64,000 bases of DNA from Polymyxa betae (lineage: Eukaryota; Endomyxa; Phytomyxea; Plasmodiophorida; Plasmodiophoridae), in assembly GCA_003693705.1 (NCBI GenBank), contig RBZT01000846.1, positions 62,001-126,000 on the forward strand, read 5' to 3'. A program made the position numbers and the translations under genes. Positions 44,771 through 57,020 of this stretch are shown here, in pieces (within the stretch, counting starts at the first letter, position 1; each line of letters begins with the position of its first letter). Below the pieces are notes generated by a model, which saw nothing but the letters and a program-made list of their open reading frames with translations, was not told where the DNA came from and did no database searches.

Positions 44771-46518
44771 ATGGTGAAACTCTTAATAGTTGTCGCTCTC
44801 ATCTCTATTGCTGTGTCGCAGGACGCACAGCCATCATCCAGCTTAGTTCAGCTCACAGAATCCAACATCGACGATCTTGTCTTTAACCCATCGGACGACC
44901 ATGATTGGCTCGTTATGTTTAGCGCACCTTGGTGTAGGTATGGCGTCGAGTGCAAAATTGCCTGTTTAATTCGGTTTCGAATTCAGGCGGGTGGTGCAAA
45001 CAGCTCGAGCCCGAATTTCTGAAGGCGGCCGAGGAGCATCCCAATGAAAAGTATAACGTGAAGTTCGCTAAAGCCGACTGCACAACCGAGAAGTCGTTCA
45101 ACACTCGATTTGTAATGATACTATGATTCTGCTTGTATTGTTGTTGATCAATTGGTTAGGATATTGAAGGATATCCTACTGTGAAGCTGTAAATACAAAA
45201 TGACTCGCTGCTCTGTACGAGTATTGATACCAACGCAGGATCCGAGACAAAACCGTCTTTAATGCTGGCCCATTCAGAAATTCCACCCAGATCGACGAAT
45301 ATATTCACCGGATTGTCACCTTGCCCGTTCTACGGTTTTCTCGTATGGCGACGATACTCGACGTTTATCGAAATCAGACTGATTGTTTCTGATTTAGCTG
45401 AACCGCTGCCCAAAGAATTTCGATCCGACCCTTATTTTATCCTGTTCGGAAATCAGAACGTCATGGATCCAAACTCGCCTGTCATGCAGAAGTTCTCCAA
45501 GGCTGCTTGGAGAATGCTTCCTTACTTCATCAGATCATATCGAATTTACGAGGTTGGTCTGTTATAGCAATGCATCTATCGATTTTGAGCATTTTGGTGT
45601 CAGGACGTACCTTCTCCATACATCAAGCGTGTTGCAGCTGGAGCACCCGATCTGATTTACAAAATATCCGATGAGGAAACGTTAACGGTTGAGGATCTCG
45701 TGAATTTCATGCAGAACAATAAGAAGCCGTTGGTTGCTGAGGTTAAGGTCGACAATTTCAAGGAATTGGTTAAGGCACAACAGCAATGGGTTGTTCTAGC
45801 GATAGATCCCGAGGTTTGCCATGTCATCGGCGGGCTCCTATCTAAATTCACATTTTCGATAGCGCCATCAAACTGCTTTGGATGGGTTCCGTAAAGCAGC
45901 TGCTGCCGATCCTGAGGGTATCATGTTTGTTTGGATCAATTCAGTGGTCTATCCTGAGTGGCTGAAAACCTTTGGAGTCGATTCAAACGTATCCTTTGCT
46001 TGTGTTTTTTACTATCTCTACCTGAGGTTCGTTTAGCAGCCCGGCGTCTTCGTGTACGACCCGAATATGGAACGTCATTGGCGATCATCGAATCTTAGCT
46101 TGGACTCTGGAGACGAAATTCTTCAGTTTATAGCTGATGTCAAAGATGGGAAAATTGAGGTGGTTTTGTTTTCAAATCGATTCCATTTAAGTGACTGATT
46201 ATTATTCGACTCAGACTATGGGACCTGGTAGATATCATCCTGCTTATCTCCTTCGGGTAGTCAAGCGTATTTTCGGTTATTATCGTCTAGCACTGACGTG
46301 GTTTTACAGCGATTTTATCAGTGGCTGACGTCGTCGTTCTATGAGTACAGTTTCAGCTATGAAGTAAGTTGAATGTATTTAATTGGATTTCTTAATGTCC
46401 TAACATGTCTTAGTTTGCAGCAGCGGCATTCTGCATGTTGACCACTTTGATGGTAATCATGTGGACTTGCATCAGATTTGCTTTGCGCTCAAAGTCTAAG
46501 AAGCAAAAGCAGCAATGA
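44771..46518 (+). CDS. PDI/TMX-like membrane thioredoxin protein
   Basis: About nine exons. Signal peptide MVKLLIVVALISIAVSQDAQ. A thioredoxin domain has WLVMFSAPWC|GWCKQLEPEF, active site CGWC, reconstructed across a phase-1 intron at about 44935-44991. It continues VKFAKADCTTEKSFNTRF|DIEGYPTVKL. Later exons give DEEFLTVEDL-like segments, VVLAIDPE, GVFVYDPNMERHWRSSNLS, and a C-terminal TM helix (CMLTTLMVIMWTCIRFALR) with KSKKQKQQ at the end, an ER-retrieval-like KKxx-type tail. It resembles TMX3-class ER oxidoreductases. An alternative start is at 44759. Confidence 0.77.
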
Positions 46519-46579
46519 AACGTTCTTAGACGAGCAATCAAGAATAAGCAGATTGCAATACATTGTTCATTATATGAAT

Positions 46580-47841
46580 TCAGTTTTCAGATTCTTTCTT
46601 GATCCTCGGTTTCACATCTACCTCTTCTTTTTCTTCCTCCTCTTCTTCTTCTTCGTTCTCTTCATCCTCAGATGCTGATGACACTGGTTCTTTTTTGGTT
46701 GCACCGTGACCATCAGCTGGGCTAATGTGATCAGACAATATTTTGTTCATCTTAAAGCAATGAAGATTATTGCATTTAAAAACAGTCTTCATTGCGCTAT
46801 CACACAAAATGAATCTGCACCGCCTTCAGACAAACTAATATGAAGTCTGCGATTTGGCGACCTTTTATCTTTGGGATTTTGTAGATTATTCTCTTTAACA
46901 TAGGCCCAGATCCGTTTCACAATCTGAGGACGTGACATAGGTTCACAAGTTCCGAGCATCGTCTACAAATTTACAGTGAACAGCTGATAATTTAACAACA
47001 AAATTCCAACCTGTAGATTGTTAGACATTACATACGGCTTATGGAATGCAGATTTTCCACTGCCGCCGCTCGAGCGCTTTGCCTTCTTCGGTGAAGACGG
47101 TTTTGAGGAGGAACTCTTTTCGAAATGCGGAGCCAGAACTTTTTGCAGACCAAAAAACGTTGTTTCAGCAACACCCAGCAATTTTGATAAGGCTTCATCA
47201 CAAACGATTATCCTGCCATCGGTTGCTGATTGAAGCGATTTCTCTTTGACATACTGGATCATACGACGTGTGACTTCAGTCCTAATATTCACATCGTTGA
47301 GCATCTTCTAGATATCTTATAAAGTGCACCAACCGAGCCATCTTAGCACCAGCTTCATCTGGCTCAACACCTGCACAGTAATGATGAGATGATTTTTTTT
47401 GTTGTGAAGGATTACTACCAAGAAATGCAGCCAATTCCGCCGATATTCCAATAGCCTTTTGAATACCAGATCCAGTAGCTCTCCTTTTCGTCGATTTACG
47501 TTTTGGTGATTCTGCAGCTTTACGCTTGGGACGTGTCCGCGCTGGTCTGCTCTCTTCTGATGAATCTGCATCTGGCGCGGTCTCTTCGCTAATTACATTT
47601 ATCTTAAGAGCGTTCCAATTATTAAGATGGTTACCAACCCAGAGTTCTCGTTCGCATTCATCTCTTCGATAGTCCTATTAACCAGCTGGCGAAGTTCCGA
47701 TTTCCTGGATCGAATCACGTCGCCGAGTTCACTTTGCAGCGTATTCATAATGGATTTGAATGTGAGCGTGCTGAGATCTCCATTACGAACGAGCTCAACA
47801 GCTCTAGCTGCAGCTGGATCTGACACCGTGGTCTGGGCCAT
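46580..47841 (-). CDS. DEK-C plus tandem SWIB protein, UAF30/TRI1-like
   Basis: About six exons. From 47841: MAQTTVSDPAAARAVELVRN, then DLSTLTFKSIMNTLQSELGD, a DEK C-terminal domain. A basic linker (RPKRKAAESPKRKSTKRRAT) leads to a first SWIB domain ISAELAAFLG|GVEPDEAGAKMAR, MIQYVKEKSLQSA, ICDEALSKLLGVAETTFFGL. A second follows: SNNLQ|TMLGTCEPMSRPQIVK, RIWAYVKENNLQNPKDKR|FI, LCDSAMKTVFKCNNLHCF, KMNKILSDHI. The C-terminus is acidic then basic. Yeast UAF30 and TRI1 share DEK-C plus SWIB and act in rDNA transcription. The role here is inferred. Confidence 0.8.
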
Positions 47842-48087
47842 AATCACAGCACCACCTCTTAATGAGAATGATGACAAGATCGGACTAAATTGTAAAGCTG
47901 TCCTTCATAATCCTATCAATATGATGACCATTGATACAGTTGGTACCACTACAAATGTTACATGACATATAAACATCTATATAATCATGTATGAGTAATA
48001 ACATTATAGGATGTTTCAAATGGCACTGCAGCTACAAACATTCAGATCACTTTGTTATTGCGTAGGTTTGGGAACATCAGGTCGCCA

Positions 48088-51000
48088 ATGACGGCGCTTG
48101 ATCTGGTGTCCTGCCCTGAACGAGCTCAGCAAATTGTGAAGGAGCTGCTGACGACATCCTTTCCTCTCGATACGACACCAATTTCTTTGCATCCGATCTG
48201 TGTCCTGTTGCGTTCGGATCCGTCAGCGGCCAGCCAGCTGCTTCTACAATCACAGGCATTGAATTTATTATCGACCTTGCCGAATGCTATTCGATCGCAT
48301 ATCTTACTAGCTCTGCATCATACATTGTCGTCTGTCAAAACCTCCAAAGACGATTTGAAATCGTTCGCCTCTGCTGCCCTTGAAGCCTGTCAGATAACAA
48401 CATTTGCATTAATTCTATCTCGTCTACCAGAAGAAGATCGCAATGAAATCGTTCGTGATATGAACGCTGATATTACGAAAGACAATATTGTGATGTGGCT
48501 GAATTCGTTCTCTGATTCACCTGGTGCTTTATGTCCATCTCTCATATCATTGCTACATAACTCTGTCACCAATGTGTATCAGGATCTACCAGCTCATGAT
48601 TACATTCCACTTATACAGAATATATTGCAATTGATCCAGCATATACAGAATGTCGATCAAGCCAAATGTGGGCTTTGGGCTCAGCTCGGTATGGCTCAGA
48701 TTCCGATCTCTTCCCATTGTCCTTATTGATATGGATAGTGAGAAATGTCTTTCGGTTATGTCCTGCATCGTCATTATCTGATTTGAGTTTTATTACTGAA
48801 ACAGCATTATCATATCAGCCAGTATTGTACGATATCATCTATCAACAGCTCCAACAGGTCCACACATTGTCCATCCTTTTCATATGCGAATTACAATGCT
48901 GATATCAGACTGAATCATTATCTGCACCTGATATTATGGTTCTTATGTGTTTATGCTGCTCTCGTCCATATATAGATCCTGTTCTGTCTCCAGTTTTCAA
49001 ATCAATATCGTCAAAACGTCACTCGATTCGAGTATGGAAAGATGTTATTCGCTGTCAAGGTAGACTTTTGTGCAATGCCAATCTTGGTCTAGAAATTGTA
49101 ACATTTGAATACAGGGAATCGGGCATCATTATTGAATTCATGGAGTGAGATCTGGATGGAAGATAATGGGGATTTAGGACAGATCGGCAGTGGCATATTG
49201 CAATGTTTATTCATTGACATTGAACACAGCCGTCACGATGTTTTACAGCTCATTCTAACGAATATTACTGAATATGATGGATCCAAAGACATTCAGGTTG
49301 CAATCTGTCTCATTCCAATATCGAAATAACATCATTCTCAGGATCGCTATATTTCATTGCTGTCGAAACTTCCAATGCAACAACTGATTATGTTCACATC
49401 CACCATTATGGACTTTATTAGATATTCTGGCAACCTGCAGCCTGAACCTGCTAAACGGCTATTATCAATTTTATTGCCAATCGTCCACTTTTCTAACAGT
49501 GCTCTTGATCAGCTCATTCTGCTGTTCAGAAAATTTATTCATTCGCGACTCCCCTCAGAACGCTCTCTGGGTATGTCTACAAGCCCTAATTACTACATTA
49601 TTTGATATGATTAGGTGCTTTTGGTCTCTGCGAACTTCTTCGTACAGCTGGATCATCGTTATCGCTATCTGTTCAGCTGGAAATTGTTTCATGTATTGAA
49701 TCGTCGCTCAATCTTCCATTTCAACAGCGCACCATGATTTACTCATCGCTACGTCTTGCATTATCGTGCTCCAGTCTCCGGCTACATCAAGAATGTTATC
49801 ATGCTTTATTTAAAGTCTTAGATAGGAGACTTCGACGATTCATCAGATCGGAGAAAGGTAGCGAATTAAGTTACGTCTTGTTTGATTTACAGTTTCCATT
49901 GTAGGTCAATGCTCATTATCACTGAAAGAATATGTTTATGTACAGGATGGAAGTGTTCAATATCACGATAATTTTCCTGAATTAGTTGCATGCCATACAC
50001 TGACGATACCGCACGTCCTGCCTAAACCGACCTTTCGTATTGTGGATTTGTTCTTCATGAATCCATCCAAATCACTTGCATTATTATCGAATTCTTCCAG
50101 TCAACGATTTGAAGCGAAGAATCTATTTATTGCTGTCACCTTTGCTGGTAATTCCTTTATCATGTCACAATACTGTTTCTTGCATGAACTATTCTGTTAG
50201 GCGCATGCGAAACACTATCACAACTGCTACTGCATGACGAATCAATTGCTAAATTCATGACATCCAACAAAGATCTATCAAGCTGTGATCTATCTGTGTA
50301 TCTAATTGAGTTATCTTCATACGTTTATCAAACTGTATCGGATCTCTCTCGTACAGATGTCACGTCTAAACGTCTCTTGGCGGTATGCTGAATGTTTGAA
50401 ATCTGTCATGTCATTCTTATAGACGACTGTGTCTAGAAATGTCCCGATGCTGCAGTTCTTCCAGCCCAATTCTGTTTACAAATGTTGTCTAATGAGAATA
50501 TATCGCTACTGCCATTATCCCGCCTCGTATCAACCGTCAATGCTGCAATCAGTAAACCCTCTGTCAATGATGCTAACAAGCTTGATATCGCTTCGTCCTC
50601 ATCTTCATCAGCTTCATCTTCAACGTATGACCTTATTCGGCACGATATTTCGTATACTGAAGTTTACTTAGGATGATTGTAAATCCAATTACTGTATTAA
50701 GGGTGTGTGCACCTTTATTCATTAAAAGTCTTCCGTGGTCTGAGAGTCAACATAATCACTGCTCTTCATTATTTAAATCTGCCGCTGCACATTCTAATCT
50801 TAATATTCCTGATTTAGTTTCTCCTTATCGTCATCTGTTGCTAAATCTCATCGCTTCGTCGATCCGTTCCGTTCGGAGCTTTCTTCATTTGACAAGGATT
50901 TGCGGGTTTCCGATCTGCACTACTGATGCCGATCTGAATAATGAAACTTCCGATGAATTCGATGCTGTCGACAATATGGTTTTATCATGGTGTTATGCGA

Positions 51001-52161
51001 TGCAATCGGAATTTGCTGCTTCAATAGAAGTGCCATTAGGGCTTGCATATGTTCACCTTATTCAAGGTGCTATCAGTCATATCTCATCTGCAGCACTGGT
51101 CAGTTTTGATGTTTTGATTTTTTCTAGTCTTGCTGAGTTGCTTTCAGGAACGCGCTGCTAAGATTCTATTGAAGCTGCTTAGCTCATATCGAATAAGTAA
51201 TGCATCTTTAATCAAGGCAATGGTGCACCTGCTGGTTTCTTTATCTCCTGATCAAGCTAAACTTTTGATGCAACGGCCAGATAAGATTTTGCTGGAAACA
51301 GAATCGTGCCGCTCTGCAACATATGATGCAATTATGACATCTTCAATCGAATCTTTAAATCAATGCTTTGGTGTGATCAAGCCATACACAAAAAAGAAAC
51401 TGCTCATAACACATCAAACATTCAAAGATGTTCAAGAGGCGGCTGTTCAGTCATGTACAGAGTTAGAAAGATGTCTGGACCTGTGTAACAATCTGATCGC
51501 AGTCGACAAAGACGTTCTGGTTTCTGATAGATTGATATCACGTCTAGTATCTGTCATTAACAAGCTGTTTACTGTTGGACATTCCTTAATATTCGTTATG
51601 TCCCGCCTTGTTACTGCTCTTGATCAAGACGTGTTATCTGAAGAACTCGAGTATCTCTCGGAAATCGATTCATGTTTAGGTGATGTTCCTGGGTCTATAT
51701 CATCTGTTTTACTGATTATGAAAACAATAGTCTTTATAGCGAAATTCGTGAAATCTATCCAGTCCATAAGCGATTGGGTTAATCTGCATAAAGAATCAAT
51801 ATCAAGCAATCTGTTATCCACAACCGTGTTTCGTATTTCAACTTTCGAGCATGATGTAGCAGCCATGGTTCGAAAGCATCGTGGATCTGTTGCATCCGAT
51901 AGACTGGATAATATTGGGGATCGTCTTCGCCGCATTGCTGATTGGCAGAATAAGGTTGCCTTTCATCTCTTCGTTCAATTAAATGTAGCTAAGTGTGAGT
52001 AGGGCAGTACGAACGTATCACTGAAAAATCGTAAGCGTCCAAGGGGTGGTCGTAAACAACAACATCGAAGTCGAATAGCTTACATAGATGAAGCGTTGTT
52101 AGAAGAGGAGGGATATGCATCTGATGCATATGCTGATCTTGAAGACTGGATTGTTGATTGA
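48088..52161 (+). CDS. FANCI: Fanconi anaemia protein FANCI
   Basis: More than ten exons with short introns encode about 1,200-1,300 residues, near the human length of 1,328. The FANCI pattern includes LDLVSCPERAQQIVKELLTT at the start and RLLSILLPIVHFSNSALDQL with ILLFRKFIHSRLPSERSLG, matching the human solenoid segment around RLLKAVQPLLKV. It also includes NIPDLVSPYRHLLLNLIASS and, at the end, EHDVAAMVRKHRGSVASDRL. The last splice joins WQNK|GSTNVSLKNRKRPRGG and the acidic tail ends DLEDWIVD. FANCI pairs with FANCD2 at DNA crosslinks. Other exon joins in 48700-50700 are not individually fixed. Confidence 0.75.
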
Positions 52162-52350
52162 ACTGTTTAATTGTAAATTATGAATATTTGCCATGGAGAT
52201 CAGTTTGCATTGAGCAGCAGGAAGCATATGAGATGATGCAGGAGACAGATATCATAATAACGATACATGATGGGAGACCCCATGACCCCATTCTGTACAC
52301 GTTACATATCCAGTGGTAGTGTATACAGTACATGACTAGCAGCAGTACAT

Positions 52351-55300
52351 GTGATGAAGCCTGTTAAAGATCAGCTCATTAATCAGTATAGAGATAGAAC
52401 ATGGATTAGATATCCACCAGATCAGCGCAAACATCAGGGCAACAATCACGACCGAGCTAATGCTCATTATAGAACCATTGTCAGAGCTCTAGATCATGTC
52501 GATCTAACTAAGAGTAGGCTCATCTGCATAGTCAGAGCTTGAGTCGTTGATAACGAGATCAGGGTCTGCTCCAGATAAGCAATATAATCAATCCAGGAAG
52601 CAACGTCATCAGATAGTTTATGATCAACATCAATCTGCTAAAGATCACATTTTTCAATTACTGGAGAATGGCATCCAGAATGAAGTTGAACAGGTACCAA
52701 GTCTGTGTATGTTGCAGGGAGAACTTCTCATCGCTTCACCATAGTTGAAAACAGTATTAAACAGAAATCAGCTCGAAATTCAGTCATTATTGACGAATTT
52801 AACAGATGAGGTCCTGTTTGGAATGCGATTTGATGCTTTTGAATCGGTCTGGAAGAATGTCTCAGATCTGTATGATGATAGAGATCGTGTCATAGCAGAA
52901 TCAGATGCAAATCTCAACAGTATTATGGACAGTCGAGTCAGTGATCTAAAAGAAGCGATGAGAGCTACAATGAATCAATTAATCGATATTGCGTTTCAAT
53001 TACAGCCTGAAATTGAATATGTTTTCTATCAAGGCCTTCTCCCAATTAATGTAAAGCTAATCGATACCAAACTGGTTTTATCTGGTGCAACTATTTCAAT
53101 TTTCATTTGTCTTCTTGTGTCTGATGCTACGTTTAGAATTTCGATCTCGATTACGTATTGCCGATATTCGATTAAAACAGCGACATTTGACGCTTTATCA
53201 TGAACGACGTCATGTCTGGAAATTATTGCAACATGATCGAGCTGTGCAATTACAGAAAGATAAATTCCGGTCTGATCAATATTCAAATCCTGAATGGCGT
53301 CAGAGAATCATCTCCGATCTAAAAACTTGTGATCAACGTCTTGGTGCAAGTATTGAACATCTAATGTCTGGATTAAATCAGCTATCTCCACCGATCTTAT
53401 CAAGCAGTAAAGTGATGCAGGTAGACATTAATGCCATGTTTCTTTCATACCAAAATAATCGTTGAAAATTCAGATTCAAGCTGAAGTCAATTATGTCATT
53501 CAGACTGCAAGTCAGATCTCCAATCAGTGTCTGCAATCATTTTCAGATTCCTTACAAAGTATGGAAGTGGATATGAAACAACAGATCACCGATCTTATAA
53601 CTGAACTGAATCAATATTCGGCATATGAATCAGAACATATCAATCAACAGATTCAATCTCAGATCTTCTTCATTGTTGATGAATATCACCAACGTTTTAT
53701 AGAGGAGTCCGACCAAATATCTCTCAACTTGCAACAGCAAGAGAAGTACGAAAATCGTGTATATTGTTCAGTTACTGTTTGCTGATTGACAAAGGCTACT
53801 CAATGAGCGGCTGGGAGCGGCTCTGAAATTTTATCTGAGTGCTGGACGAGTCTGGGAAAATTCGCTGAAATCTATTGACGATTTAGAAGTCGATACGAGC
53901 GAATCCTGGATGCGTCGTCACGATTTATACGATGTAATAGAATGCATGGCGATCTATTGATTACTGTTTGAATGTTGTTCAGGATGAATTACGGTCATAT
54001 GAAGACGATGTGAAAGGTATTATGGAGGGATTGCGGCAAGCTTCAACGGAGGCGATCTTAACGGAAACATTTCAGCAAGCAAATCTGATTTTGGGACCAT
54101 CTGGACGTATAGAGAAATGCCACAGGACCTTCCTTCAGGATTCATTGGTAATAGTGTTTCTAATCAGTTTGTTTAACAGTTGACGTTATGAACAGGACAT
54201 TGCCCGAGGGCACCTTCCTAACCTTGATAAAGTTCTAACGAATATACGTTCAGAGGTGAACATTTTGCTGAAGTTGAGCGCAAAAGATACAGGATCGGAT
54301 TTGTGCCTGGATGGGGCAGATGATGTTCAGGTCTGGGCTCAACAGGTCGAAACCAAGTTGAGGAAATGCCACTGCTACTAAATCGTATTGCTAGATCATC
54401 TCTGAGACGACTGTCAGTACAAATAGTGATTGTATTAGCACAGATCAAGTGAACGATAATCCGACTGAACAACCTCCACTTGATACTCCTACAGAATCTA
54501 CTCCTCAACCAAAGCCATTAATAGTTGTTTGTCAATATGAATTCAATCAGCCTTTATTCAGTTAGTGAACCGCTAAAGGCTCCCATTCAAGTACACTGAC
54601 ATGATATGATAGGCTCAATCATAGCCGAGTTAAGATCTGCGTTCATTTTACACACGAATGAAATTTCACATCGCGAACGTAATCGTGTTCAGTTACTGAT
54701 TGGGGAACGTGTCCAGGAGGTTTCTGTCCTCATCGATAAGAGCCTTCGTATACTGGCTCCTCGAATTATTCTATTAAGTTAGTCATATATGTTCATGAAT
54801 TCTGTCCTATAACGAATCTGTTGTAGATGTCGATATAGTACAAATTAGGGTGAACGAGCTCAAAGAAAATTTCAAAAGATTTCAACGGTTCTGGGATAGG
54901 TATAACTGAGCAATCGGTTGTGTAATGCTGTCCTTAACCGTATAACAACAGATATGATCAAACATTCTCCAATGGTGAAGCTGCAATCAAGTCTGGATGT
55001 ACTTTGTTAGAAAAGCATATCAGCGAAAGGAACACTGAAATTGAACGTATCAAGGAGATCGCAGCAAAAGCACAATCTATGCAGAAATTACAATCGTTGC
55101 ACAACAAATCAACAGCATTATCGAAATCGTTCAAAAACCGCATCATTGCGCAGGTCCAACATTTTGAAAATGCTCTGCCTGATAATGACATTTTGTCGCT
55201 CAGATGAAAACTGTTAAATCTCTACAAGACGACCTTCAGGCTCAACTTACCCAGCTGCGTGAACAGTTTTTAGCATCTTGCTCTGTACTCGGTTCGAACT

Positions 55301-55640
55301 GTGGTCCTGGAACTGCTTCCTATCATCCATGTGATAGATCATGCATTCTATTCGAATATCGTTTTGTAACATTGGCTGCAGATGAATTAAAGAAATATGA
55401 AGGTGAAGTTGAAATCCTGAAAACCGAGTCACACAATCGACTTGCCGAACATGCCACTTTGTTAAATCAAATACGAGATAAAGTCTGACAACCATTTGCT
55501 ATTACGATTTTGTTCTAACTAGTTTCTAGGTCGAATCAATACTATCACAAAAAGTCACTGATGATGTGATACAAAAAGCGAAAGCAGATCTGGATGCTAA
55601 AAAAGGTGCAGCGTCAAACATCCCACAACCTTCGAAATAA
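52351..55640 (+). CDS. CCDC180: CCDC180-like coiled-coil protein (DUF4455/DUF4456)
   Basis: Multiple short exons start MKPVKDQLINQYRDRTWIRY at 52351. Almost all are helical and rich in Gln/Glu/Leu: QSLLTNLTDEVLFGMRFDAF, ESVWKNVSDLYDDRDRVIAE, LTLYHERRHVWKLLQHDRAV, QLQKDKFRSDQYSNPEWRQR and ISDLKTCDQRLGASIEHLMS. The HERRH.WKLL.HDRA.QLQK block fits DUF4455 of CCDC180. It ends KADLDAKKGAASNIPQPSK. Distribution of CCDC180 tracks motile cilia or flagella. The exon model is good in 52700-53800 and approximate between 53800 and 55200. Confidence 0.65.
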
Positions 55641-55779
55641 AGATTCACTCTAACTTAAAATGATTCAAGACAAAAGGTTATTGTGAGATATTTAACATGC
55701 TGTAGTGATATGGCCAGAAATGATAAGATAGTAATATGTTGTCGGAAAGGCAAACAGTAAAGAGTCCTGATTTTCAATA

Positions 55780-56866
55780 TCAAATTCCTGGATTCAAGTT
55801 GTACATATTACTGACGATCCTATCCAGAATTCCTCCCATTCCAGGCAATATATCTCCCATATCTTTTACATTGAATCCTCTTTTTACTAAGCTTTCCACT
55901 AAGTCGCCTAATAACGATCTTAGCGAGCCATGACGATATACACAAATATGAAGACAACCTATGGAAGCTGTAATGGCAATCAGTATTGATAACAGATGCA
56001 ATTGTAGATTATGAAGCGGAAATTCCGACTCTAAACGAAGAGCCTGAGCGAATTGAAGGACTGCTGAGATTAGAGTTACCTGGATGGAAACTGGATAGAA
56101 TTGTGTCAAATATATATGATGTAACAATACTTGATATGATTGTGCTTAGATAGCCTTCCAATGTCTTACCACGACTAATCCTGGTAATATGATGTCGACC
56201 AAACATCATGCCACCAAAGAAACCGAATGCTTCACCAATACAGGTTGTGATTATAGTGAACCATAGAGCCTCCAGAGCATAGGGAAGATCATTCAACAAT
56301 GACGCATGTGCTAGTGTACCACCAATATAGAAACATTGAAACACAGCTAACATGTACTTGTGATAAGTGGTCACATCGAGCTTTCCATCACCCAAATTGT
56401 AAATAATCATAAAACAAGAGATAAGAAAGGGCATCACTAGTGCATGGATAAGTGACAATCATAGTATGGATTGAAATAGATTACAGAAAAGTGCATGAGT
56501 GAGTCCCCATCTTCCATACATAGCAGTCATTATCAATAGATATGATGATGGGAATGTACATATGAACCTCTGTATCAGGCATGAATTGCTGCCAACATAT
56601 CTGTCGAAGTTCGCCTGAAGTTCTAATCCGCTCTGAAAGTATTCTTGAGAACCGTGTCGTAGCTTTGCAAGTATAGTCGAACATACCAATGTAGATAATA
56701 TTAAGCCGAATATGATTCGTAGAGGATATGAGGACATGAGAACTATTGATAGAGGTATGGCAATAGCTACTGATAAGAGTCTTGCTGGTAAGCCTTGCTG
56801 ATTTGTCACAGCTGTCTTCATATCATGACTGAATATACAACTAGAAGTGGCATCATATTTAGACAT
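55780..56866 (-). CDS. CDS1: CDP-diacylglycerol synthase (phosphatidate cytidylyltransferase)
   Basis: Makes CDP-DAG from CTP and phosphatidate in ER or mitochondrial membranes. Three exons encode several TM helices ([57 protein letters not shown]). It has [19 protein letters not shown], equivalent to the family K(I/L)SPKKTWEG block, and the C-terminal signature [20 protein letters not shown] then GILDR. Two deviations were seen: the usual H in PGHGG is M, and the usual D in the ATD-like TM motif reads GEAF. The rest of the signature (KR, KD, GG, DR) is intact. Confidence 0.8.
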
Positions 56867-57020
56867 TGTTTGATGTTACAAAATACAGTGTGCTGAATCG
56901 CTGATAGAGACGACTGTATAGCAACCCTAGTCCGAGTCCCCATCATCAACATAAAACTTGACGTATCCTTCTATACCCCTTCATCATTATCACACCCCTT
57001 CTCACATTTGTTTCGTTCTC

